Source: an uncultured Alphaproteobacteria bacterium (GTDB taxonomy: Bacteria; Pseudomonadota; Alphaproteobacteria; RF32; CAG-239). From it: a stretch of 8,465 nucleotides of DNA. The position numbers and the translations under genes were made by a program. Numbering within the stretch: the first letter of the stretch is position 1; each line of letters opens with the position of its first letter. This document shows positions 1 to 6,575 of this stretch, one piece after another. Under the pieces are notes generated by a model. It had not been told where the DNA came from and made no database searches. It saw only the letters and a list, made by a program, of their open reading frames with translations. Location: contig USCF01000040.1 in assembly GCA_900553115.1 (NCBI GenBank), positions 1 to 8,465 on the forward strand, in the 5' to 3' direction.

Positions 1-26
1 ATAAATTTTATTAGAGGATTTTAAAA

Positions 27-788
27 ATGGCCAGAAAAAAACTGATTGCAGGCAACTGGAAAATGAACTGCCTTTTAGAAGAAGGCACACAGCTTGCCAA
101 AGGTATTGCTGCACAGGTTAAAGAAAATAAATTTGATTGCGACTTTTTGATTTGCCCTCCGTTTACTTTGTTGGGCTTTGTTAAAAAATGCTTGCGTGGC
201 ACCAAAATTGCTTTGGGTTCGCAAGATGTGCATTTTGCCGAAAAAGGCGCTCACACCGGTGATATCAGCCCGCTTATGTTAACAGATTTGGGCTGTTCTT
301 ATGCCATTATCGGTCACTCAGAAAGACGCGTTGACCATTTTGAATCTAACGAACTTATCAATAAAAAAGCCGTAGCTGCACACGCTGCCGGCTTAAATGT
401 GGTTATTTGCATTGGTGAAACAGGCAAAGAGCGTGACGAAGGCAAAACAATCAAAGTTTGCCAAGATGAAATTTTTGGTTCAGTTCCAGATGACTCTACC
501 GCTAAAAACACAGTTATCGCTTATGAGCCGATTTGGGCTATTGGCACTGGTAAAACTCCGACAGCTGCAGATGTTGAAGAAGTTCATGCCGCTATCCGTA
601 AAGCTTTGGCTAAAAAACTCGGAAAAGCGACAGCTAATAAAATGCGCATTTTGTATGGTGGTTCCGTAAAACCTACCAACGCCGCAGAGCTTTTGGCTTT
701 GCCTGATGTTGACGGCGCTTTAATCGGCGGTGCCAGCCTCAAAGTTGAAGATTTTATCGGCATTGCTAAAAACGCTTGTTCTAAATAA
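27..788 (+). CDS. tpiA: Triosephosphate isomerase
   Basis: This cytosolic glycolytic enzyme interconverts dihydroxyacetone phosphate and glyceraldehyde 3-phosphate. The 253 residues match the usual length of about 250 for a single TIM barrel. The substrate-binding GNWKMN is at residues 9-14 (Asn10, Lys12). The catalytic histidine is His97 in IIGHSERR, and the catalytic glutamate is Glu167 in AYEPIW. The flexible lid follows at about 168-177 (ending GTGKT), and the phosphate-binding segments are YGGSVKP (210-216) and GALIGGASL (230-238). All key residues are present, so the enzyme should be active. The ATG at 27 has an AGAGGA ribosome binding site at 13-18. The gene is followed 19 bases later by secG, and both probably share a transcript that begins before the window. 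The tpiA-secG-pyrG order is common in Alphaproteobacteria. The assignment is essentially certain. Confidence 0.98.
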   Translation: MARKKLIAGNWKMNCLLEEGTQLAKGIAAQVKENKFDCDFLICPPFTLLGFVKKCLRGTKIALGSQDVHFAEKGAHTGDISPLMLTDLGCSYAIIGHSERRVDHFESNELINKKAVAAHAAGLNVVICIGETGKERDEGKTIKVCQDEIFGSVPDDSTAKNTVIAYEPIWAIGTGKTPTAADVEEVHAAIRKALAKKLGKATANKMRILYGGSVKPTNAAELLALPDVDGALIGGASLKVEDFIGIAKNACSK

Positions 789-807
789 TATGGAAGGATA
801 AATAAAT

Positions 808-1143
808 ATGGGTACCGTATTGTTAGTTTTACAGTTAATTGTTGCCATCTTTTTGGTAGTGGTAATTTTAATGCAGCGTTCCAACGGCGGCGCTTTGAGC
901 GGCTTGGGCGGAGATAGCGGTGTCGGCAGCATTTTAAGCGCTCGCGGCAAGGGTAATATCTTGACCAGAATCACTGCTATTTTGGCAACTCTATTCTTTA
1001 TTTTGAGCATGGCTTTGTCTATTTATTATAGCCGTATGGAAGTAAAAACTTCTTCTATTTTGGATAAAGCTCCGGCGGCTCAATCTCAGCAAGCTCCGGC
1101 AGAAGAAGCTCCTAGCGAACCGGATGTTCCTGTAGCAGAGTAA
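808..1143 (+). CDS. secG: Protein translocase subunit SecG
   Basis: SecG is the small accessory subunit of the SecYEG channel in the inner membrane and assists SecA-driven protein export. The 111 residues show the family layout. A hydrophobic first membrane helix spans about residues 3-22. The conserved cytoplasmic loop LMQRSNGGALSGLGG follows at about 21-35 and continues through a glycine/serine-rich stretch to about 49. A second membrane helix spans about 52-74. The last 25 or so residues form an Ala/Pro/Glu/Gln-rich acidic tail, a variable part that is common in SecG proteins. The ATG at 808 has a strong GGAAGGA site at 792-798. The gene sits 19 bases after tpiA and is followed by an intrinsic terminator, so it is probably the last gene of that transcript. 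The link to tpiA is a conserved neighbourhood rather than a functional one. Confidence 0.96.
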   Translation: MGTVLLVLQLIVAIFLVVVILMQRSNGGALSGLGGDSGVGSILSARGKGNILTRITAILATLFFILSMALSIYYSRMEVKTSSILDKAPAAQSQQAPAEEAPSEPDVPVAE

Positions 1144-1168
1144 TTTCAATGAATTTTACAAACGATAT

Positions 1169-1207
1169 AAGGCACTTTGATTTGTGAAGTGCCTTTGTCG
1201 CTTTTTT
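1169..1207 (+). terminator. Intrinsic terminator after secG
   Basis: A perfect 9 bp stem (AAGGCACTT at 1169-1177 paired with AAGTGCCTT at 1187-1195) closes a 9-base loop. It is followed by a T-rich stretch ending in six T at 1202-1207. It starts 25 bases after the secG stop, so it should end the tpiA-secG transcript. The T run is interrupted just after the stem (TGTCGC), so termination may be partial. This matters because no convincing sigma70 promoter is visible between it and pyrG, so read-through could contribute to pyrG expression. Confidence 0.8.
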
Positions 1208-1248
1208 ATAGAAAAAAATTATTACTAACCATTTATAAGGAATAAATA

Positions 1249-2901
1249 ATGTCTGATATAAACGTTAATCCTAAATCAAAATTTATTTTTATCACCGGCG
1301 GCGTGGTTTCATCTTTAGGCAAAGGATTGGCCTCTGCTTCGTTGGCGGCAATTTTACAAGCTCGCGGTTACAAAGTAAGAATGCGCAAACTTGATCCATA
1401 TTTGAATGTTGACCCAGGGACAATGAATCCTTGCCAGCACGGCGAAGTATTTGTGACCGATGACGGCACTGAAGCCGATTTGGATTTGGGGCACTATGAG
1501 CGGTTTTCGGGTGTTCCGGCTAAACGAACAGACAGTATTACCACCGGTAAAATATATCAAAGAGTTATTGAAAAAGAACGCCACGGTTTTTATTTGGGTT
1601 CAACCATTCAAGTTATTCCTCATGTTACTAATGAAATTAAAGAGTTTATTTTATCCGACATTCATGATGAAGACTTTGTACTGTGCGAAATCGGCGGTAC
1701 AGTCGGCGACATAGAAGGTCAGCCGTATTTGGAAACAATCCGTCAAGTTGCTTATGAACTGGGACGCGACCGCACAATGTTTATACACGTGACCTTGCTG
1801 CCGTTTATTCCTACAGCCGGTGAATTAAAAACTAAGCCGACGCAGCATTCGGTTAAACAATTACAGGAATACGGTATTCAGCCAGATATGATTTTGTGCC
1901 GCACTCAAATGGCCATACCGGAAAATGAAAAGCGCAAATTGGCTCTGTTCTGCAACATTAAAGAAGAAAACGTCATCACAGCTATGGACGCTTCCAGCAT
2001 CTACCAAGTTCCGCTCGCCTACTCGGCCGAAGGTATGGATAGACAAGTCTGCAAGCATTTTGGATTGCCATACGAAAAACCTGCTGATTTAAGCAAGTGG
2101 CAGCATATTGTCGATATTTTGAAGTCACCGGAAGGTGAAGTACGCATTGCTGTTGTTGGTAAATATATGATGCTGCTTGAAGCGTACAAATCACTGCATG
2201 AAGCTTTGATTCACGGTGGTATTGCCAATAAATACAAAGTAAAAATCAAGTGGGTAGACTCCGAAGAGCTGGAGAAAAAAGACCCAGCCGAGGTTTTGAA
2301 TGATGTCAGCGCGGTTTTGGTTCCAGGAGGCTTTGGCCTGCGCGGCACCCAAGGAATGATTAACGCTATTAAATATGCGCGTGAAAACAATCTGCCGTTC
2401 TTGGGAATTTGCTTTGGTATGCAGATGTCAGTTATTGAAACCATGCGCAACCTTTGTGGAATCAAAAACGCCAACACCACAGAGTTGGACGAACACTGCG
2501 AGCCGGTTATCGGTTTGATGACCGAATGGGATAAAGACGGCGCCAAACAAATTCGCCACAAAGACGGCGACTTGGGAGGAACTATGCGTTTGGGCGCATA
2601 TGACTGCGTTTTAGCTCCAAATTCTAAAGTGGCGCAAATCTACGGCACAACCAAAATATCTGAACGACATCGCCACCGTTATGAAGTAAATATAAAATAT
2701 AAAGACATGCTGCAAAAAGCCGGTATGCAAGTTGTTGGCACCTCGCCGGATGGTAGTTTGCCGGAAATTGTTGAGCGTACCGACCATCCGTGGTTTATCG
2801 GCGTGCAATTTCATCCCGAACTGAAATCTCGCCCATTTGCCCCTCATCCGCTGTTTGTTTCATTTGTAAAAGCAGCTATTGACAACTCTCGTTTAGTCTA
2901 G
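1249..2901 (+). CDS. pyrG: CTP synthase (glutamine-hydrolysing)
   Basis: This cytosolic enzyme makes CTP from UTP, ATP and glutamine, the last step of pyrimidine nucleotide synthesis. The 550 residues match the family length of about 540-550. The N-terminal synthetase domain (about 10-280) carries the P-loop-like [10 protein letters not shown] at 17-26, the segment [15 protein letters not shown] at 47-61 and GGTVGDIEG at 149-157. The C-terminal class I glutamine amidotransferase domain (about 298-545) carries VPGGFG at 358-363. Its nucleophile is Cys388 in GICFGMQ, and the triad is completed by His522 and Glu524 in FHPE. GGTMRLG (443-449) is also typical. Nothing is missing. The start at 1249 follows an AAGGA site at 1237-1241. 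The gene lies behind the secG terminator, and its stop codon overlaps the ribosome binding site of the next gene, so the two are probably co-transcribed. Confidence 0.98.
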   Translation: MSDINVNPKSKFIFITGGVVSSLGKGLASASLAAILQARGYKVRMRKLDPYLNVDPGTMNPCQHGEVFVTDDGTEADLDLGHYERFSGVPAKRTDSITTGKIYQRVIEKERHGFYLGSTIQVIPHVTNEIKEFILSDIHDEDFVLCEIGGTVGDIEGQPYLETIRQVAYELGRDRTMFIHVTLLPFIPTAGELKTKPTQHSVKQLQEYGIQPDMILCRTQMAIPENEKRKLALFCNIKEENVITAMDASSIYQVPLAYSAEGMDRQVCKHFGLPYEKPADLSKWQHIVDILKSPEGEVRIAVVGKYMMLLEAYKSLHEALIHGGIANKYKVKIKWVDSEELEKKDPAEVLNDVSAVLVPGGFGLRGTQGMINAIKYARENNLPFLGICFGMQMSVIETMRNLCGIKNANTTELDEHCEPVIGLMTEWDKDGAKQIRHKDGDLGGTMRLGAYDCVLAPNSKVAQIYGTTKISERHRHRYEVNIKYKDMLQKAGMQVVGTSPDGSLPEIVERTDHPWFIGVQFHPELKSRPFAPHPLFVSFVKAAIDNSRLV

Positions 2902-2904
2902 GAG
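2900..2904 (+). promoter_or_regulatory. Ribosome binding site overlapping the pyrG stop
   Basis: AGGAG at 2900-2904 lies 6 bases before the ATG at 2911. Its first two bases are the last two bases of the pyrG TAG stop codon. Ribosomes finishing pyrG therefore end on the site used to start the dehydrogenase gene, which favours coupled translation. The coupling is an inference from the spacing. Confidence 0.75.
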
Positions 2905-2910
2905 AACTTT

Positions 2911-4209
2911 ATGAAAATCGCGATTATTGGAACCGGCTATGTTGGTTTACCTTCTGGAGTCGGCTTTGCCGAGCAAGGTAATCAGGTTATTTGCATAGAC
3001 AGTAACGCCGAAAAAATCAATATGTTGAAAAACGGCCAATTAACCTTGTTTGAAGATGGCTTAGAAGCGCTTTATAAAAGCAATACCGAAGCAGGAAGAT
3101 TGAAATTTACAACATCTATGAAAGAAGGTGTTGCCGAGGCTGATATTGTTATTATCGCCGTAGGAACTCCGCCGCATCCGATAACCAAAGAAGCCGATTT
3201 GCAATATATTGAAGCTGCTGCCAAAGAAATGGCGCTTTATTTGCAAGGATATACAGTAGTTGCCACAAAATCAACCGTACCGGTCGGAACCGGAGATAAA
3301 ATTGAGGCTATTATCAACAAGGTAAATCCTAACGCCGATGTTGATGTGATTTCGCTGCCGGAATTTTTGCGTGAAGGTTTTGCTATTCATGACTTTTTTG
3401 CACCAGATAGAATTATTGCCGGTACGGATTCCATACGGGCTCGTCAGCTGCTTTCAACGCTTTATGCCCCTTTCAAAGAAGCTAAGCTCTTATTTATGAG
3501 CCGCCGTTCCAGTGAAACTGTAAAATATGCCTCGAATGCTTTTTTAGCCGTTAAAATCAACTACATAAATGAAATGGCTAATTTCTGTGAAAAAGCCGGA
3601 GCTGATATTGATGAAGTCGCAGCTGGAATGGGCTTGGACAGCCGTATTGGAGCCAAATTTTTGAAAGCCGGTCCGGGGTATGGCGGCAGCTGTTTTCCTA
3701 AAGACACCAACGCCATGGCTTTTATGGCGCGTCAGGTTGGAATTTCCATGCCTTTGATTGAAACAACTATTGCCGAAAACGACAACCGTTATCAGCTTAT
3801 GGCCGAGCGTATTCTGGCAGCTGCCGGCAAAAAAGATGCCAAAATCGGCATTTTAGGGTTGGCGTTTAAAGATGGAACAGATGATTGCCGCACCAGCCCT
3901 GCCATACATATTGTAGAAGCATTACTCAAAAATCCGGTTAAAATCACCGCATTTGACCCTAAGGCTATGAACTCGGCCAAGAAAATTTTGGGCGATAAAA
4001 TTAATTATGCCGATAGCGCATACGATGCAGTGAAAAATGCCGATATTATTGCCGTGTTGACGGAGTGGAAAGAATTCCGCTTGCTGGATATGAACAAACT
4101 GGCGGCTTTAGCTAAACAAAAAATCATTATGGACTGCCGCAACCTACTGGAGCCAACAACAGCCCGCAACGCCGGTTTTTGTTACCATTGCATAGGTCAT
4201 AAGGACTAA
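2911..4209 (+). CDS. ugd: UDP-glucose 6-dehydrogenase
   Basis: The enzyme oxidises UDP-glucose to UDP-glucuronate with two NAD+, supplying precursors for capsule, exopolysaccharide or lipopolysaccharide. The 432 residues match the bacterial family. The N-terminal Rossmann domain has GTGYVG at 7-12 and the acidic residue Asp30 that ends the second strand. LPEFLREG (149-156) supplies the conserved Glu151. The central helical domain has SETVKYASNAFLA at 201-213, with Lys205 and Asn209. The catalytic nucleophile is Cys261 in GGSCFPKD (258-265), and Asp265 is also kept. The C-terminal UDP-binding domain shows GLAFKDGTDD at 316-325. The closest alternative is a relative such as UDP-N-acetyl-mannosamine dehydrogenase, but the GGSCFPKD and LPEFLREG segments favour UDP-glucose. 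The gene follows pyrG by 9 bases, and no other sugar gene is in the window. Substrate choice is an inference from family resemblance. Confidence 0.93.
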   Translation: MKIAIIGTGYVGLPSGVGFAEQGNQVICIDSNAEKINMLKNGQLTLFEDGLEALYKSNTEAGRLKFTTSMKEGVAEADIVIIAVGTPPHPITKEADLQYIEAAAKEMALYLQGYTVVATKSTVPVGTGDKIEAIINKVNPNADVDVISLPEFLREGFAIHDFFAPDRIIAGTDSIRARQLLSTLYAPFKEAKLLFMSRRSSETVKYASNAFLAVKINYINEMANFCEKAGADIDEVAAGMGLDSRIGAKFLKAGPGYGGSCFPKDTNAMAFMARQVGISMPLIETTIAENDNRYQLMAERILAAAGKKDAKIGILGLAFKDGTDDCRTSPAIHIVEALLKNPVKITAFDPKAMNSAKKILGDKINYADSAYDAVKNADIIAVLTEWKEFRLLDMNKLAALAKQKIIMDCRNLLEPTTARNAGFCYHCIGHKD

Positions 4210-4215
4210 TCAAGT

Positions 4216-4247
4216 AAAAAGGCAAAGGAAATATCCTTTGCCTTTTT
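4216..4247. terminator. Bidirectional terminator between convergent operons
   Basis: A perfect 14 bp stem (AAAAAGGCAAAGGA at 4216-4229 paired with its complement at 4234-4247) closes a 4-base AATA loop. The + strand reading ends in six T at 4243-4248. The - strand reading ends in five T, the complement of the A run at 4216-4220. Both strands therefore have the GC-containing hairpin plus T-run form of an intrinsic terminator. It serves the dehydrogenase gene, which stops 6 bases before it, and ruvC, whose stop lies about 70 bases away on the other side. Outer bases AAGT/ACTT (4212-4215 and 4249-4252) extend the symmetry with one bulged T. Confidence 0.88.
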
Positions 4248-4318
4248 TACTTAAATAATACCACAGAGAAACCGAGGTTCCTCAGCTTTTGTAATCAATA
4301 AAGCAATATTTCATAGAT

Positions 4319-4801
4319 TTATTTATAGGTAATTGAAGTTCGATAATGGCTGCGGGTAATCGCCATTGCCAAAGCATCAGAAGAATCGTTGTTTTTAGGT
4401 TTGCACCCAGGAAGCAGAATTTTAACCATGGTTTCAACCTGATTTTTATCGGCGTGTCCAACACCAACCAAAGCTTTTTTAACTTTTGTCGGGTCAAACT
4501 CAAACAGGGGTAAATGATAATGACCGGCGGCCAAAATAACCACTCCGCGCGCCATACTCAATTTGAGCGACGTTTCCGGATTGGAATTAAGAAAAGTTTT
4601 TTCAATTGCCGCTTCAACCGGCTGATAGGTTTCAATAACTTCGCTTAACGTGTTAAAAATAATATCCAGCCGTTCTTCTATCGGCATTTTAGGTGAAGTA
4701 GGAATAAAACCGTCCGCAACATATTGCAGACGGTTTGCATTTACTTCAATAACCCCCCACCCTGTGGAAGATAAACTTGGATCAAGTCCCAAGATGCGCA
4801 T
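4319..4801 (-). CDS. ruvC: Crossover junction endodeoxyribonuclease RuvC
   Basis: RuvC is the dimeric Holliday junction resolvase that cuts four-way DNA junctions symmetrically after RuvAB branch migration during recombinational repair. The 160 residues form a single RNase H-like domain, slightly shorter at the C terminus than the 173 residues of the E. coli protein. The four metal-binding acidic residues are present: Asp7 in MRILGLDPSL, Glu67 in AAIEKTF, and Asp139 and Asp142 in NNDSSDALAMAI. The segment KKALVGVGHADKNQV (108-122) matches the conserved DNA-contacting region. The start codon shares one base with the yebC stop (TAATG), and a GAGGA site (4805-4809) lies only 3 bases upstream inside yebC, so translation is probably coupled. 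ruvA and ruvB, which often follow ruvC, are absent here; a terminator and a convergent gene come next. Confidence 0.97.
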   Translation of the reverse strand: MRILGLDPSLSSTGWGVIEVNANRLQYVADGFIPTSPKMPIEERLDIIFNTLSEVIETYQPVEAAIEKTFLNSNPETSLKLSMARGVVILAAGHYHLPLFEFDPTKVKKALVGVGHADKNQVETMVKILLPGCKPKNNDSSDALAMAITRSHYRTSITYK

Positions 4802-5559
4802 TATTCCTCACCGGCTAACTGAGCCATTACATCTTCGGCTATTTCAGCATTGTGGTAAACATGTTGAACGTCTTCATCATCTTCCAAAGCGTCAACAAAT
4901 TCCAAAAACTTACGAGCGCTGTCAACATCGTTGATATCAACTTTAACAGTTGGTTTCCAATCCAAACGAGAAGCAGACGGAGTGCCATATTTAGCTTCCA
5001 AAGCACTGGTAACTGCAGACAAATCATCTGGCAAAGTTTCAATTTCATGATAATTTTCATCAGAAACAACTTCATTGGCGCCGGCCTCTAAGGCAGCTTC
5101 AAACATTTCATCGGCACTGGCAACTGAAGCCGGATATTGAATATAGCCGATACGTTCAAAATTGAAAGCAACCGAACCATTTTCACCCATAGCACCGCCG
5201 CGTTTACCAAAAATAGTACGAACATTACCAGCTGTACGGTTTTTGTTATCGGTCAAAGCTTCAACGATTACTGCAACTTTACCTGAAGAAAAACCTTCAT
5301 AGCGCATAGACACAAAGTCTGCGCCGCCGGCAACAGTTGTGGCCTTGGCAATAGCGCGTTCAATGTTATCTTTAGGCATACTTTCGGCGCGGGCAGCCTG
5401 AATAGCCAAACGCAAACGCGGGTTTTTATCCGGCTCTGGCAAACCGCTTTTGGCAGCAACGGTAATTTCACGGGCCAATTTAGCGAAAACGCGCGCTTTT
5501 TTAGCATCTTGAGCGCCTTTTCTGTACATAATATTCTTAAATTGTGAATGTCCTGACAT
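4801..5559 (-). CDS. yebC: YebC/PmpR family protein (TACO1 family)
   Basis: This is a member of the widespread YebC/TACO1 family. Members have been described as DNA-binding transcription regulators. More recent work on the family points to a role at the ribosome in relieving stalls on difficult sequences such as proline runs. Which role applies here cannot be told from sequence. The 252 residues are close to the usual 240-250. The N-terminal signature begins GHSQFKNIMYRKG (3-15) and continues with AKLAREITVAAKSGLP (26-41), NPRLRLAI (46-53) and SMPKDNIERAI (60-70). RTIFGKRGG (114-122) and MGENGSV (124-130) are also typical. The C-terminal part is acidic. The ATG at 5559 has a GAGGAG site at 5568-5573, 8 bases away. 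A good promoter lies just upstream. yebC next to ruvC is a common proteobacterial arrangement. Confidence 0.96.
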   Translation of the reverse strand: MSGHSQFKNIMYRKGAQDAKKARVFAKLAREITVAAKSGLPEPDKNPRLRLAIQAARAESMPKDNIERAIAKATTVAGGADFVSMRYEGFSSGKVAVIVEALTDNKNRTAGNVRTIFGKRGGAMGENGSVAFNFERIGYIQYPASVASADEMFEAALEAGANEVVSDENYHEIETLPDDLSAVTSALEAKYGTPSASRLDWKPTVKVDINDVDSARKFLEFVDALEDDEDVQHVYHNAEIAEDVMAQLAGEE

Positions 5560-5597
5560 TCTTTAATCTCCTCAAAAACTTGATTCTTTATGGAATT

Positions 5598-5625
5598 TTT
5601 ATAGCCTAACAGCGTAAATTTTCAA
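5598..5625 (-). promoter_or_regulatory. Sigma70-type promoter for yebC-ruvC
   Basis: Read on the - strand, TTGAAA (complement of 5620-5625) is followed after 16 bases by TATAAA (complement of 5598-5603). Each box matches 5 of 6 consensus bases. Transcription would start near 5590, about 30 bases before the yebC start codon. Directly upstream of the -35 box is a run of eight A on the - strand (5627-5634), which resembles an A/T-rich UP element. The position between the stop of the preceding gene and yebC is as expected. Activity is inferred from sequence only. Confidence 0.72.
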
Positions 5626-5649
5626 GTTTTTTTTACAAAAAAACACAAA

Positions 5650-6558
5650 TTATTGATTATCCTCGGCCAATTCTACTTTAGTAAGCAGAAAATCAGGCGT
5701 GCGGCGGCCAAAAGTGTGGAATTTACGCATCAGACTCATAGCCTCGCTGTCTTTAGGATTGCCTTCGTGTTTATCAGCGTTTTTGCGGCGTTCCTCGCGT
5801 TGTTCGCGGCGGCTTTTGCGTTCTGTACGGGCATATTTTTCAACCGGAGCCACTGCTTTTTCGGCAGTATTTTCGGCGTTCACCGTTTCTGCAACAGGCG
5901 TTGCTTCAGTTTTTTCTTCCGCTACCGGCGCTTCATTTTGCAAAGCCTCTTGTTCTTTATTGCGGTCAATTTTGATTTCGGCAGGAGTTTTCAATATTTT
6001 ATCCAAAATATCCTGAGTTTCTTTTGAACGACGGTTGGTAAACACAATATTTTGCTTATCTGCAGGCAAAACTTCTAAAATCTGCTCCAAATTAGCCAGA
6101 TGATGCAGCTTTTTAATCAGATTGATATCGTCTACAACCAAAATATTGATATTTGACAAATCAACTTTGTCTTCTTTCAACAAATCCAGCAACAAGCTAG
6201 GCGATGCAATAATAACATTTGCCTCATCATCAACATTTTCATCATTGTCCGTCAAATTTGTTTCGCTGATTTCGTGATATTTATTGAAAACGGCAAAGCG
6301 GTCCGAAACAATTACCGACTGCTTAGAATTTGCGGTAACAATAAGAATATTTTGCGCTTCATGACGGGCAATAATATCTATCAAAGGAAAAACATATGAG
6401 CAAGTTTTACCGCAGCCGGCCGGCGCAATGGCAAATACATCTTTACCAGCTAAAACCGACGGAATAACATCAGCCTGCACGGTTGTCGGAGCAGTAATTC
6501 CGGCTTCGTTAATCGCTTTTATGGTGGTTTCACTTAAACCAAGTTCTTTAAAATCCAT
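5650..6558 (-). CDS. DEAD-box-derived protein with a single degenerate RecA lobe
   Basis: The first 195 or so of 302 residues resemble lobe 1 of a DEAD-box RNA helicase. The Q motif region has Phe3, PTTVQ (24-28) and Gln28. The P-loop APAGCGKT (45-52) keeps Gly50, Lys51 and Thr52, so nucleotide binding is plausible. The other motifs have drifted. The PTRELA position (Ia) reads ANSKQS, the TPGR position reads SPSL, DEAD reads DDIN (143-146) and SAT reads TNR (174-176). Lobe 2, which supplies RNA contacts and the arginine finger, is absent. After KTPAEIKID comes an Ala/Pro/Glu/Thr-rich linker (about 200-240), a very basic stretch (about 244-268) and a final segment with FHTFGRRTPDFLLTK. It is unlikely to be a working helicase; an RNA- or ribosome-binding ATP-switch role is speculation. 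It follows ftsH by 17 bases and is probably co-transcribed. A TTG at 6573 would add five residues, but ATG at 6558 has the better ribosome binding site and gives the family-like start MDFKELGL. Confidence 0.85.
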   Translation of the reverse strand: MDFKELGLSETTIKAINEAGITAPTTVQADVIPSVLAGKDVFAIAPAGCGKTCSYVFPLIDIIARHEAQNILIVTANSKQSVIVSDRFAVFNKYHEISETNLTDNDENVDDEANVIIASPSLLLDLLKEDKVDLSNINILVVDDINLIKKLHHLANLEQILEVLPADKQNIVFTNRRSKETQDILDKILKTPAEIKIDRNKEQEALQNEAPVAEEKTEATPVAETVNAENTAEKAVAPVEKYARTERKSRREQREERRKNADKHEGNPKDSEAMSLMRKFHTFGRRTPDFLLTKVELAEDNQ

Positions 6559-6563
6559 TTTAA

Positions 6564-6567
6564 CCTC
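6564..6567 (-). promoter_or_regulatory. Ribosome binding site deciding the ATG start at 6558
   Basis: On the - strand GAGG (complement of 6564-6567) lies 5 bases before ATG at 6558. The alternative in-frame TTG at 6573 is 2 bases after the ftsH stop and has no comparable site at normal spacing. The GAGG would also lie inside the coding region if TTG were used. This supports the shorter, 302-residue protein. Confidence 0.7.
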
Positions 6568-6575
6568 ATTCAATA

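Noticed and set aside
1195..1225. Possible promoter TTGTCG with TATTAC before pyrG
   Set aside because: Each box matches 4 of 6 bases and the spacing is 19, which is too weak to list.
4270..4285. Small GAGG/CCTC symmetry downstream of ruvC
   Set aside because: The stem is only 3-4 bp with a very short loop and no adjacent T run. The strong hairpin at 4216-4247 explains termination.
4282..4503. A 73-codon - strand frame overlapping the 3' part of ruvC
   Set aside because: Most of it is the ruvC coding sequence read in another frame, and ruvC itself is complete with all four catalytic residues. It does not suggest a frameshift.
5626..5644. The A/T inverted repeat as a terminator of the ftsH-helicase remnant transcript
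   Set aside because: The stem is nearly all A/T pairs and no T run follows it on the - strand, so it lacks the features of an intrinsic terminator.
5653..6027. Cysteine- and phenylalanine-rich frames on the + strand opposite the helicase remnant
   Set aside because: Their composition is what the complement of a Glu/Lys/Ala-rich tail produces. No start signal or domain is seen.
5650..6558. Calling the helicase remnant a pseudogene
   Set aside because: The frame is uninterrupted, the start signal is good and the P-loop is intact. No leftover lobe 2 sequence is seen in any frame nearby, so loss of function is not shown.
6559..6573. TTG start at 6573 for the helicase remnant
   Set aside because: The ATG at 6558 has a GAGG site 5 bases upstream and gives the usual DEAD-box N-terminal spacing, while the TTG has no comparable site.
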